Of a stretch of 6,629 bases of DNA, positions 1-6,261 are shown one piece after another. Under the pieces are notes generated by a model that was given only the letters and a program-made list of their open reading frames with translations, had not been told where the DNA came from and did not search any database. Source of the stretch: Comamonadaceae bacterium (GTDB lineage: Bacteria > Pseudomonadota > Gammaproteobacteria > Burkholderiales > Burkholderiaceae_C). The position numbers and the translations under genes were made by a program. The DNA lies in the NCBI GenBank assembly GCA_021286965.1, contig JAJTBK010000423.1, positions 1 through 6,629 on the forward strand. Direction: 5' to 3'. Position 1 is the first letter of the stretch; each line of letters starts with the position of its first letter.

Positions 1-9
1 TCAAATAAG

Positions 10-146
10 CCTGATTAGCGACGTGCCTCAGAAAAAACCCGTTCGCCCTGAGCCAGTCGAAGGGCCAGCGACGGCAGTGCCCTGGCTTCGACGGGCTCAG
101 CCCGAACGGCTGGGGGGCAAGCATCTGAGGCATGTCACTAATCAGG
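10..146. mobile_element. MITE-like element with nested inverted repeats
   Basis: This 137-bp non-coding element has outer terminal inverted repeats at 10-31 and 125-146 that match at 20 of 22 positions; the left end begins CCTGATTAG and the right end finishes CTAATCAGG. Inside lies a second inverted repeat at 40-62 and 86-108. An 8-bp direct repeat, CAAATAAG, abuts both ends exactly (2-9 and 147-154), as expected of a target-site duplication left by transposition. No transposase is encoded, so it would have to be moved by an enzyme supplied elsewhere. It lies 25 bp past the miaB stop codon, so its hairpins may also form the 3' end of the miaB transcript, although no U-tract typical of an intrinsic terminator follows. 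The repeats are seen directly; mobility is inferred. I cannot assign the ends to an IS family. Confidence 0.72.
40..108. repeat. REP-like palindrome (CGTTCG...CTGAGCC...GTCGAAG)
   Basis: Arms at 40-62 and 86-108 are inverted copies matching at 20 of 23 positions, with a short spacer. The spacer can lengthen the hairpin, because GCCAG at 64-68 is complementary to CTGGC at 82-86. From memory, the core GTTCGCCCTGAGC...GTCGAAGGGC is a very common extragenic repeat in betaproteobacteria and other GC-rich bacteria. Read as protein it gives the frequent artefact PVRPEPVEG. Here it forms the core of the larger element. Confidence 0.8.
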
Positions 147-171
147 CAAATAAGTCTCTAGACCGCACCCA

Positions 172-1551
172 TCAAACGTCAGCAGCTCCGTTTTTAATAG
201 CATTCCCCACCGTCACCACCGCGCCGCGCAGGGTGTAGGTCATGGCTTCGGTGATATTCACATCCACCATCTGCCCGATCAGGCGCTCGGGGGCGGGGAA
301 GTTGACGACGCGGTTGCACTCGGTGCGGCCCATGAGTTCGCCGTTGTCGCGCTTGGAGTAGCCTTCGACCAGCAGGCGCTGCACCGTGCCGACGCGCTCC
401 TGGCTGATGTCTTTGATGTTGCGGTTGATGACGGCCTGCAGCTCTTGCAGGCGGCGCAGTTTCACCTCGTGCGGCGTGTCGTCGTGCAGGTTGGCCGCTG
501 GCGTGCCGGGGCGGGGGCTGAAGATGAAGCTGAAGCTGTTGTCAAAGCGCACGTCGTCAATCAGCTTCATCATCTTGGCGAAGTCTTCTTCCGTCTCGCC
601 GGGAAAGCCGACGATGAAGTCGCTGCTCATGGCCATGTCGGGGCGGATGGCGCGCAGTTTGCGGATGGTGCTCTTGTATTCCATGGCGGTGTAGCCGCGC
701 TTCATGGCCATGAGGATGCGGTCTGAGCCGTGCTGCACCGGCAGGTGCAGGTGATTGACCAGCTTGGGGATTTTGTCGTAGGCGGCGATCAGGCGCGGCG
801 TGAATTCGTTGGGGTGGCTGGTGGTGTAGCGGATGCGCTCGATACCCGGAATCTCGGCCCCGTATCCGAGCAGCAGGGCAAAGTCGGCCTTCTCGGCGGT
901 ATCGCCCATGGTGCCCAGGTAGGCGTTGACGTTTTGGCCCAGGAGCGTGACTTCTTTCACGCCCTGGTCGGCCAGGCCGGCGACTTCGACCAGCACGTCC
1001 TCGAACGGGCGGCTGACCTCTTCGCCGCGCGTGTACGGCACGACGCAGTAGCTGCAGTATTTAGAGCAGCCTTCCATGATGGAGACGAAGGCGCTGGCGC
1101 CCTCGACACGGGCGGGCGGCAGGTGGTCAAACTTCTCAATCTCGGGAAAGCTGATGTCCACCTGCGGGCGCTGCTGGGCCTGGCGGGCGCTCAGCAGCTC
1201 GGGCAGGCGGTGCAGGGTTTGCGGGCCAAAGACGACATCGACAAACGGCGCGCGCTTGATGATTTCCTCGCCCTCCTGGCTGGCGACGCAGCCGCCAACG
1301 CCGATGAGCACGCCTTTTTCCTTCAGGTGCTTGACGCGGCCGAGATCGCTAAAGACTTTCTCTTGCGCTTTCTCGCGCACCGAGCAGGTGTTGAAGAGGA
1401 TGAGGTCGGCCTCTTCGGGGTTGTCGGTGGCTTCGTAGCTTTGCGCTGCGCCGAGCACGTCGGCCATCTTGGCCGAGTCGTACTCGTTCATCTGGCAGCC
1501 AAAGGTTTTGATGAAGACTTTTTTCGACGAGGGGGGCGTGGTGGTGCTCAT
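172..1551 (-). CDS. miaB: MiaB, tRNA-2-methylthio-N6-dimethylallyladenosine synthase
   Basis: MiaB adds a methylthio group to C2 of N6-isopentenyladenosine at position 37 of tRNAs that read codons beginning with U. It is a cytosolic radical-SAM enzyme with two [4Fe-4S] clusters. The 459-residue product has the full architecture. The N-terminal methylthiotransferase domain carries cluster cysteines C19 ([12 protein letters not shown]), C56 (NTCSVRE) and C88 (GGCVASQEG). The radical-SAM motif CxxxCxxC is at C162, C166 and C169 ([17 protein letters not shown]). [12 protein letters not shown] follows in the SAM domain, and a TRAM RNA-binding domain covers about 384-447. Length is close to that of E. 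coli MiaB. The ATG at 1551 is kept because the next Met (residue 21) lies after the first cluster cysteine; no clear Shine-Dalgarno sequence precedes it. The gene lies downstream of a terminator and so probably has its own promoter. Its stop is followed closely by the repeat element at 10-146. Confidence 0.97.
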   Translation of the reverse strand: MSTTTPPSSKKVFIKTFGCQMNEYDSAKMADVLGAAQSYEATDNPEEADLILFNTCSVREKAQEKVFSDLGRVKHLKEKGVLIGVGGCVASQEGEEIIKRAPFVDVVFGPQTLHRLPELLSARQAQQRPQVDISFPEIEKFDHLPPARVEGASAFVSIMEGCSKYCSYCVVPYTRGEEVSRPFEDVLVEVAGLADQGVKEVTLLGQNVNAYLGTMGDTAEKADFALLLGYGAEIPGIERIRYTTSHPNEFTPRLIAAYDKIPKLVNHLHLPVQHGSDRILMAMKRGYTAMEYKSTIRKLRAIRPDMAMSSDFIVGFPGETEEDFAKMMKLIDDVRFDNSFSFIFSPRPGTPAANLHDDTPHEVKLRRLQELQAVINRNIKDISQERVGTVQRLLVEGYSKRDNGELMGRTECNRVVNFPAPERLIGQMVDVNITEAMTYTLRGAVVTVGNAIKNGAADV

Positions 1552-1594
1552 ACAGCGGGCAATGGTGTTTATCCAGGGGCTGGAGGTGTTGGGC

Positions 1595-1612
1595 CGCCAT
1601 GGGCGCCATGGG
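1595..1612. repeat. Two tandem 9-bp copies of CGCCATGGG
   Basis: CGCCATGGG occurs at 1595-1603 and again at 1604-1612, in the miaB upstream region between its start codon and the terminator. Each unit contains the palindrome CCATGG. It could be a paired protein-binding site or slippage product. I do not recognise it as a known operator. Apart from this repeat I see no convincing promoter in 1552-1629. Confidence 0.5.
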
Positions 1613-1629
1613 CGAACTGGCAGCCAAGA

Positions 1630-1665
1630 AAAAACCCACAGTGGGTTGCCTCACTGTGGGTTTTT
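1630..1665 (-). terminator. Intrinsic terminator after tRNA-Met
   Basis: A perfect 14-bp inverted repeat has arms at 1630-1643 and 1652-1665 (core CCCACAGTG / CACTGTGGG) around an 8-nt loop. On the minus strand it is followed by a run of Ts (GGGTTTTTTCTTGG), the classic rho-independent form. It starts only 5 bp past the 3' CCA of the tRNA gene, so it should end the tRNA transcript and insulate miaB from it. The plus-strand copy also ends in five Ts, so it may work in both directions. Confidence 0.92.
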
Positions 1666-1670
1666 GTGTG

Positions 1671-1747
1671 TGGTGGTCGTAGAGGGACTTGAACCTTCGA
1701 CATCAGCATTATGAATGCTGCGCTCTAACCAACTGAGCTATACGACC
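1671..1747 (-). tRNA. tRNA-Met (CAU), elongator type
   Basis: The 77-nt gene folds into a full cloverleaf. The acceptor stem is GGTCGTA / TACGACC, the D stem GCTC / GAGC, the anticodon stem CAGCA / TGCTG with loop TTCATAA (anticodon CAT), and the T loop TTCAAGT. The discriminator base is A, and the 3' CCA is encoded at 1671-1673. The G1-C72 pair excludes an initiator tRNA, which would have a mismatch there. The T stem GAAGG / CCCTC has one A-C mismatch at its third pair (bases 1696 and 1684). A CAT anticodon could also belong to a lysidine-modified tRNA-Ile2. I prefer elongator Met from memory of similar Burkholderiales tRNAs, but acceptor-stem identity bases would need checking. It lies between a promoter and an intrinsic terminator, so it is probably a single-gene transcript, possibly also reached by read-through from the hydratase operon. 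Confidence 0.9.
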
Positions 1748-1758
1748 GCGAGACGCGC

Positions 1759-1788
1759 ATTATATGCCGAAAATTACTGGTTGGTAAA
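1759..1788 (-). promoter_or_regulatory. Sigma70-type promoter for tRNA-Met
   Basis: On the minus strand a perfect -10 hexamer TATAAT lies at 1764-1759, preceded 18 bp upstream by TTTACC (1788-1783), a 4-of-6 match to TTGACA. Transcription would start near 1752, about 5 nt before the mature tRNA 5' end. GC-rich CGCG follows the -10, as is common in stable-RNA promoters. The -35 overlaps the last codons of the enoyl-CoA hydratase gene. Confidence 0.75.
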
Positions 1789-2559
1789 GTTCGCCGGGCG
1801 TTTGTTGACGAAGGCGTCCATGCCTTCTTTTTGGTCCTGGGTGGCGAACAGGGCGTGGAACAGGCGGCGCTCGAACATCAGGCCGTCCGAGAGCGTGCCC
1901 TCAAAGGCGCGGTTGACGGTTTCCTTGGCGGCCATGACGGCGATTTGCGAGAAGCCGCTGATCATGAGGGCCGCGCCCAGGGCTTCTTCCATGAGCTTGT
2001 CCAGCGGAACCACGCGGCTGACCAGGCCGGCGCGCTCGGCCTCGGTGGCGTCCATCATGCGGGCGGTGAGGGCCATGTCCATGGCCTTGGCCTTGCCCAC
2101 GGCGCGCGGCAGGCGCTGCGTGCCGCCGGCGCCGGGGATGACGCCGAGCTTGATCTCGGGCTGGCCGAACTTGGCGTTGTCGGCGGCGATGATGAAGTCG
2201 CACATCATCGCCAGCTCGCAGCCGCCGCCCAGGGCAAAGCCGCTGACGGCGGCGATGATGGGCTTGCGCACGCTGCGCATCTGCTCCCAGTTGCGCGTGA
2301 TGAAGTCGCCTTTGTAGGCGTCGGCAAAGTTGTACTTGGCCATGGCGGTGATGTCGGCGCCGGCGGCAAAGGCTTTTTCGCTGCCGGTGACGATGATGCA
2401 GCCGATGGTCTCATCGGCGTCAAAGGCTTTGAGCGCCGCCCCGAGCTCGTCCATGAGCTGGTCGTTGAGCGCGTTCAGCTGCTTGGGGCGGTGGAGCGTG
2501 ATGATGCCGACCTTGTCGGCTTCGGTGCGCACGGTGATGCATTCGTAGGCCAATTCCAT
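1774..2559 (-). CDS. Enoyl-CoA hydratase (crotonase family)
   Basis: This is a 261-residue crotonase-fold protein that should hydrate trans-2-enoyl-CoA to 3-hydroxyacyl-CoA in fatty-acid, aromatic or branched-chain acyl-CoA breakdown in the cytosol. The family signature is complete. An oxyanion-hole loop FAAGADI (64-70) is followed by GGGCELAM (111-118) with catalytic Glu115, and [18 protein letters not shown] (133-150) carries the second catalytic residue, Glu135. The two Glu lie 20 residues apart, as in active mitochondrial-type hydratases, so this is a competent hydratase rather than an isomerase-only or hydrolase member. Length is typical. The exact substrate (PaaF-like, short-chain) cannot be read from sequence, so no symbol is given. 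It is the last gene of the four-gene minus-strand cluster, 39 bp after the M61 peptidase. Its start is uncertain between ATG 2559 and TTG 2553. The promoter of the next gene, tRNA-Met, overlaps its 3' end. Confidence 0.93.
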   Translation of the reverse strand: MELAYECITVRTEADKVGIITLHRPKQLNALNDQLMDELGAALKAFDADETIGCIIVTGSEKAFAAGADITAMAKYNFADAYKGDFITRNWEQMRSVRKPIIAAVSGFALGGGCELAMMCDFIIAADNAKFGQPEIKLGVIPGAGGTQRLPRAVGKAKAMDMALTARMMDATEAERAGLVSRVVPLDKLMEEALGAALMISGFSQIAVMAAKETVNRAFEGTLSDGLMFERRLFHALFATQDQKEGMDAFVNKRPANFTNQ

Positions 2560-2564
2560 CTCCT
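2551..2564 (-). promoter_or_regulatory. Shine-Dalgarno that questions the hydratase start
   Basis: The minus strand reads AGGAG-ATG-GAA-TTG. AGGAG (2564-2560) touches the ATG with no spacer, which is too close for normal initiation. It is 6 nt from the TTG at 2553-2551, an ideal distance. A TTG start would give an N-terminus MAYECITV, close to the usual MxYExI start I recall for this family. Both starts are in the same frame and differ by two residues. Confidence 0.5.
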
Positions 2565-2585
2565 GGGTGGTGGTTAAACCGTTCG

Positions 2586-2591
2586 ACTATA
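2586..2591 (-). promoter_or_regulatory. Possible -10 element upstream of enoyl-CoA hydratase
   Basis: The 39-bp gap between the peptidase stop and the hydratase start contains TATAGT on the minus strand, a 5-of-6 match to the -10 consensus. I see no good -35 at 16-18 bp. It might give the hydratase some independent transcription, but this is weak. Confidence 0.25.
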
Positions 2592-2598
2592 GCCAGAC

Positions 2599-4368
2599 TC
2601 AGGCGCCCTGCAGCCAGCTGCGCGCGCGTTCGCTGTTGCTGGCGGGCAGCTCCAGGCGCACGCTGTCGCCCTGGGGCTGGGCGGGGGGCAGTTGCAGCGG
2701 CAGGCGCAGCAGCCGGCCGTTGCGGGCGACCAGGGCGGTGGCGCTGCTGCCGGGGGCGGCGTACAGCGCCAGGTCGCCAAGCTGGTACAGGCGCCAGGCC
2801 TGGCCGGCGGCCTCCAGGCCCAGCCATTCGTCGCCGGCCATGAAGCCGGCGGCTTCGGCGGCGCTGGTGCGCAGCACGGTTTTGATGACGATGGTGCTGC
2901 CTTCTTGCACGCGCAGGCCCAGGCGCTGGGCGGGCTGCGCCGGTTCGTCGTGCCACTGCACGCCCTGGCTGGCGAGCAGCTCGGCCAGCGGCAGCTCGGT
3001 GGTGCTGTGCACCCAGGCCGCAATTTCTGCGGCCCAGCTGCGGCCACTGCATTGTTCGAGCGCGGCCAGCAGGTCGGCTTCTTGCATGGGGCCGCCCTGG
3101 CAGCGCTGCCACAGGGTGCGCAGCACGGCGTCGAGGGTGCTGCGGCCTTCGCGGCGCAGCGCCAGATCCAGGCACAGGGCGACGAGTGCGCCCTTGGTGT
3201 AGTAGCTGACGGTGGCGTTGGGCGTGTTCTCGTCCTGGCGGTAGTACTTGACCCAGGCGTCAAAGCTGGCCTGGGCCACCGTCTGCACCTGCCGGCCCGG
3301 GGTCTGCAGCAGCTGGTTGATGGCTTTGGTGAGGAGTTTGAGGTAGCTGGCGTCGTCGATCAGGCCGGCGCGGCGCAGCAGCAGGTCGTCGTAGTAGCTG
3401 GTAAAGCCTTCAAAGAACCACAGCAGCGCGGTGTAGTTCTCGTGCTGGTAGTCGTAGGGGGCGAATTCGGCTGGGCGCAGGCGCTTGACGCACCAGCTGT
3501 GAAAGTATTCGTGGCTGATGAGGCCGAGCAGCTGCACGTAGCCTTCGCTGGCCTTGGTGTCGCCCTGGCGCGGCAGGTCGCTGCGCTTGCAGATCAGGGC
3601 CGTGCTGTCGCGGTGCTCCAGGCCGCCGTAGCCGTCGTGCGTGGCGTGCAGCAAGAACAGGTACTGGGCAAAGGGCGGCGGGCCTTCGGGTTGCCACAGG
3701 CGGATGGCGGCTTCGCAGATGCGGCGGCTGTCGGCCGCCAGCTGCGCCAGGTCGGTGGTGGCGGTGCTGCCGGCGAGCACGAAGCGGTGCGGCGTGCCGC
3801 AGGCGTCGAACGTGGTGCTGGCAAAGGGGCCGAGTTCGACCGGGCAGTCGGCCAGGTGGTCGTAGTCCTGGGCGCGGTAGCGGCCAAAGCCCTGGGCGTC
3901 GGTTTCTAAGGGAAAAAGGGCTGTAGCGCAATACCAGGGCGCGCTGGCAGCTATTGTTTTGGGAGCATTCAGCGTGACTTCGCAGGGAGCGTCGTCCTGC
4001 CCGAGTACGCGCAGGCACAGGCTGGTGGCGTTGAAGAAGCCGCGCTGGCTGTCGAGCCAGGCGGTGCGCACCGAGGCGTCGTAGGCGCAGACTTGGTAGT
4101 GCAGCGTCAGCGGCTGGCCGCTGGTGCAGTCCACGCGCCAGTGGTCTTTGCTGAGCTGCGCCACGGCCAGCGCTTGGCCGCCTTGCGCGGCGCGCAGGTG
4201 CTGCAGGTTTTTGGCAAATTCGCGCACCAGGTAGCTGCCCGGAATCCAGGCGGGCAGGGCCAGCTCCTGCGCGGCGGCGGGGGCGGCCACCGTCAACTCC
4301 ACCGCGTACAGGTGGGCGTGCAGGTCGGCCGGTGTGATGCGGTAGTGCAGGGCGGGGGCAGCGGCCAT
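2599..4368 (-). CDS. M61-family metallopeptidase with C-terminal PDZ domain
   Basis: This 589-residue protein resembles the glycyl-aminopeptidase-type family M61. An N-terminal beta-rich domain (about 8-180) is followed by a gluzincin catalytic domain. A GGLEH segment at 248-252 precedes the zinc motif HEYFH, with H286 and H290 as ligands and E287 as catalytic base. E320 in WFFEGFTSYY is the likely third ligand. A PDZ-like domain covers about 480-560 (GLRVQEGSTIVIKTVLRTSA region). No signal peptide or membrane segment is visible, so a cytosolic location is likely; the physiological substrate is unknown. The start ATG at 4368 lies 2 bp after the dsbC stop (TGA-CC-ATG) without a good Shine-Dalgarno, suggesting translational coupling. 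The frame stays open upstream to 4599, but that part overlaps dsbC and reads as Arg/Pro/Gln-rich shadow sequence. Residues 136-153 are encoded by an embedded palindromic repeat. Confidence 0.92.
   Translation of the reverse strand: MAAAPALHYRITPADLHAHLYAVELTVAAPAAAQELALPAWIPGSYLVREFAKNLQHLRAAQGGQALAVAQLSKDHWRVDCTSGQPLTLHYQVCAYDASVRTAWLDSQRGFFNATSLCLRVLGQDDAPCEVTLNAPKTIAASAPWYCATALFPLETDAQGFGRYRAQDYDHLADCPVELGPFASTTFDACGTPHRFVLAGSTATTDLAQLAADSRRICEAAIRLWQPEGPPPFAQYLFLLHATHDGYGGLEHRDSTALICKRSDLPRQGDTKASEGYVQLLGLISHEYFHSWCVKRLRPAEFAPYDYQHENYTALLWFFEGFTSYYDDLLLRRAGLIDDASYLKLLTKAINQLLQTPGRQVQTVAQASFDAWVKYYRQDENTPNATVSYYTKGALVALCLDLALRREGRSTLDAVLRTLWQRCQGGPMQEADLLAALEQCSGRSWAAEIAAWVHSTTELPLAELLASQGVQWHDEPAQPAQRLGLRVQEGSTIVIKTVLRTSAAEAAGFMAGDEWLGLEAAGQAWRLYQLGDLALYAAPGSSATALVARNGRLLRLPLQLPPAQPQGDSVRLELPASNSERARSWLQGA
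3910..3962. repeat. Palindromic repeat embedded in the M61 coding sequence
   Basis: This AT-rich island lies in an otherwise GC-rich gene. Imperfect inverted arms GCTGTAGCGC (3920-3929) and GCGCTGGCAGC (3941-3951) are flanked by GGAAAAAGG on one side and CTATTGTTTTGGG on the other. I recall this pattern (AACAATAGCTGCCAGCGC ... GCGCTACAGCCCTTTTT) as a frequent small repeat between genes in Comamonadaceae. Here it is read through in frame as residues 136-153 (PKTIAASAPWYCATALFP). The insert uses an ATA codon (residue 139), and a TTA codon (residue 154) follows directly; both are rare in GC-rich genomes. Exact borders are uncertain by several bases. Confidence 0.6.
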
Positions 4369-4370
4369 GG

Positions 4371-5102
4371 TCAGCGGGCGCTGGCGGTTTCTGTCAGGCG
4401 CTTTTCCACCTCTTGCGCGCCAATGGCGCCGGGTACGCGTGAGCCGTCGGTGAATACCAGGGTCGGGGTGCCGGTGATTTTGTATTTTTTGCCCAGCGCC
4501 AGGTTGCGCTGCAGGGCGGCGGTGTCGCAGCTGGCGCTGGCGGGTGTTTTTTCGCGCAGCATCAGGTCGTGCCAGGCGGCTTCGGGGCTCTTGGCGCACC
4601 AGATGTTGCGTGATTTTTCTACCGAGTCCGGGCTCAGGATGGGGTAGAGAAACAGGTGCACGGTGACGTTGTTGATGTTTTGCATGTCGCGCTCAAAGCG
4701 CTTGCAATAGCCGCAGTTGGGGTCTTCAAACACGGCCAGTTTGCGCGAGCCATCGCCGCGCACGATGGTGACGGCATCCTTGAGCGGCAGCTCGTCGAAC
4801 TTGACGGCGGTGAGCTTGTTGATGCGGTCTTCGGTCAGGTTGCGCCGCGCCTTGGTGTCGATCAGCTCGCCCTGGATCAGGTAGTTGCCCCGGGCGTCGG
4901 TGTAGAACAGGTCGGTGCCGATGCGCACCTCGAACAGGCCGTCCATGGGCGTGGCGCGCACTTCGTCGATCTTGGCCAGCTGCGGGATGCGCTCGGCCAG
5001 GGTTTTGCGGATCACGGCCTCGTTCGCCTGGGCGCCCAGCGCCAGGGTGGTGAGCAGGGCGCCGGCGAGCAGGGCGGGCAGTCGGGAAGGGGTAGCGGTC
5101 AT
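4371..5102 (-). CDS. dsbC: DsbC-type periplasmic thiol:disulfide isomerase
   Basis: The 243-residue protein should reshuffle wrong disulfide bonds in periplasmic proteins as a homodimer kept reduced by DsbD. A Sec signal peptide covers about 1-26: Arg7, then a hydrophobic stretch, ending GAQA before NEAV. The N-terminal dimerisation domain spans about 27-90 (VRIGTDLFYTDARGNYLIQG). A linker leads to a thioredoxin-fold domain with active site FEDPNCGYCKRF (C130 and C133) and the cis-proline loop TGTPT (Pro213). Two further cysteines, C169 and C192, match the structural disulfide of DsbC. CGYC and the dimerisation domain favour DsbC over DsbG or a monomeric DsbA. It starts 15 bp after the monooxygenase stop and ends 2 bp before the peptidase start, so it is very likely co-transcribed with both. 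No strong Shine-Dalgarno precedes the ATG at 5102, but this start gives a complete signal peptide. Confidence 0.95.
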   Translation of the reverse strand: MTATPSRLPALLAGALLTTLALGAQANEAVIRKTLAERIPQLAKIDEVRATPMDGLFEVRIGTDLFYTDARGNYLIQGELIDTKARRNLTEDRINKLTAVKFDELPLKDAVTIVRGDGSRKLAVFEDPNCGYCKRFERDMQNINNVTVHLFLYPILSPDSVEKSRNIWCAKSPEAAWHDLMLREKTPASASCDTAALQRNLALGKKYKITGTPTLVFTDGSRVPGAIGAQEVEKRLTETASAR

Positions 5103-5117
5103 TGTGTGCGTGCGTTC

Positions 5118-6254
5118 TCAGTGCGTTGATCCCATGGCCTGGCGGGCCATCCATTGTTTGAGCAGGCTGCTGCGCTCGAAGCCCTTGAGGCCCCAGTTGC
5201 GCAGGGCTTGCACCGGCGCTTCGGGGCGCACGAAGAGCTGCTGCAGCCCGTCCATGGCCAGGGCCATGGGCAGCAGGGCGGCCTTGCGCTCGCGCTCGTA
5301 GCGGCGCAGCAGGCGCAGGTCGGCAATGCTGCGCCAGTCGCGCCCTTGCAGGGTGCGCGCCAGCGTTTGCACGTCGGCCAGGCCCAGGTTCAGCCCCTGG
5401 CCGGCCAGGGGATGGACGTTGTGCGCCGCATCGCCCGCCAGCACCCAGCTGTGCGCCGCCTGACCCGGCTGGGGGCCGCACCAGTGCTGCGCCTGCGCCT
5501 GCTGTAGCGGCCAGGCGGCGCGGCGGCTGGTCAATTCCAGGCTGCCGAGCGCGTCGTGGCTCGCTTGCTGCAGTTGCAGGGCAAAGGCTTCGGGTTCGAG
5601 CGCCAGCAGCTGCGGCGCCTGCTCCTGGGGCACTGACCAGACAATCGCCACCGAGTTCCCCTCGCCGCCGGCGAGTGGCAAAAAAGCCAGGATGCTGCCA
5701 TCGGCGCCAAACCACTGGCGCGCCACCTGGCCGTGCGGCTGGGCGCAGCGCAGGCGCGCGGCAATGGCCTGCTGGGCGTAGGGGGTGGCGGTAAATTCGA
5801 CGCCGAATTCTTCGCGCGTGCGGCTGGCGCGGCCTTCGCAGACGGCGGTCAGGGTGGCGTGCACGGGGGCGTGCACCCGCTCCACCTGGGGCTGGTAGCG
5901 CACGGCTTCGGCCAGGCGCGCTTCGAGGGCCGGCACGTCCACGATCCAGGCCAGGGCTTCGGCCTGTTGCGCGCTGGCGTCAAAGTGCAGCAGGCCGTCC
6001 TGGTCGCCGTGCACCTGCATGTGCTGCACGGCGCAGACGTGCTGCGGCTCGGGCCAGGCGCGCAGCTGCTGCAGCAGTGTGCGCGCGCCGGCGTTGAGCG
6101 CGTAGGCGCGCACGTCCTCGTGCGGCGTGCTGCTGGCAGGTTCGTCGGCAGGGCCGACCAGGGCCACGCGCAAGCGCTCGCGCGCCAAGAGCAGGGCCAG
6201 TGTGCGGCCCACGATGCCGGAACCACGGATACATACGTCAAAGGTTTGCGCCAT
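5118..6254 (-). CDS. UbiH/UbiF/COQ6-family FAD-dependent monooxygenase
   Basis: The 378-residue flavoprotein is of the type that hydroxylates the ring of ubiquinone precursors, probably at the inner face of the membrane. The N-terminal Rossmann fingerprint GSGIVG (11-16) starts the FAD domain. The second FAD motif, [20 protein letters not shown] (274-293), is the hallmark of the UbiH/UbiF group, and RRYERERK (317-324) matches its C-terminal region. The DG motif is altered to C139-E140-G141-xx-S144-xx-R147, and the stretch before it is about 20 residues shorter than in E. coli UbiH. ATG 6254 is chosen because the Rossmann strand starts directly after it; the frame stays open to 6419, but that part overlaps ychF and has no family features. 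It is the first gene of the four-gene minus-strand cluster, divergent from ychF. Which ring position it hydroxylates (UbiH, UbiF, UbiI or UbiL role) cannot be decided here, so no symbol is given. Confidence 0.9.
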   Translation of the reverse strand: MAQTFDVCIRGSGIVGRTLALLLARERLRVALVGPADEPASSTPHEDVRAYALNAGARTLLQQLRAWPEPQHVCAVQHMQVHGDQDGLLHFDASAQQAEALAWIVDVPALEARLAEAVRYQPQVERVHAPVHATLTAVCEGRASRTREEFGVEFTATPYAQQAIAARLRCAQPHGQVARQWFGADGSILAFLPLAGGEGNSVAIVWSVPQEQAPQLLALEPEAFALQLQQASHDALGSLELTSRRAAWPLQQAQAQHWCGPQPGQAAHSWVLAGDAAHNVHPLAGQGLNLGLADVQTLARTLQGRDWRSIADLRLLRRYERERKAALLPMALAMDGLQQLFVRPEAPVQALRNWGLKGFERSSLLKQWMARQAMGSTH

Positions 6255-6261
6255 GGCGGTG

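Larger units (their letters stand above)
2..154. repeat. 8-bp direct repeats flanking the element (target-site duplication)
   Basis: CAAATAAG occurs at 2-9 and again at 147-154, directly outside the two ends of the inverted-repeat element. The match stops on both sides: T at 1 versus G at 146, and C at 10 versus T at 155. An AT-rich octamer repeated precisely at these borders in GC-rich DNA is unlikely by chance and supports insertion by a transposase that makes 8-bp staggered cuts. Confidence 0.72.

Noticed and set aside
23..238. Plus-strand open frame of 71 codons containing PVRPEPVEG
   Set aside because: It is a translation of the repeat element, running into the antisense of miaB. This peptide is a known artefact of the repeat, and no ribosome binding site or protein family supports it.
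730..1692. 320-codon plus-strand open frame opposite miaB
   Set aside because: It is a shadow of miaB on GC-rich DNA: low-complexity Gly/Ala/Val/Asp/His-rich product, no recognisable motif, and it runs through the terminator and into the tRNA region.
172..1747. Functional pairing of miaB with the neighbouring tRNA-Met as its substrate
   Set aside because: MiaB acts on tRNAs reading codons that start with U, carrying i6A37. A CAU tRNA reads AUG (or AUA) and is not a MiaB substrate; a terminator also separates the two genes.
1831..2577. 248-codon plus-strand open frame opposite the hydratase
   Set aside because: Antisense shadow rich in Gly, Ala, Asp and His; the minus-strand crotonase motifs explain the region fully.
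2692..3909. 405-codon plus-strand open frame opposite the M61 gene
   Set aside because: The opposite strand encodes a complete zinc metallopeptidase. This frame gives a Gly/Ala/Gln/Val-rich sequence without domains and no Shine-Dalgarno.
4369..4599. 77-residue N-terminal extension of the M61 peptidase
   Set aside because: It overlaps dsbC completely, is Arg/Pro/Gln-rich without family similarity, and the conserved peptidase N-terminus begins after the ATG at 4368.
4726..5715. 329-codon minus-strand open frame across dsbC and the monooxygenase
   Set aside because: It is the wrong frame of two well-supported genes; the product is Arg/Pro/Ala/Gly-rich and has no motifs.
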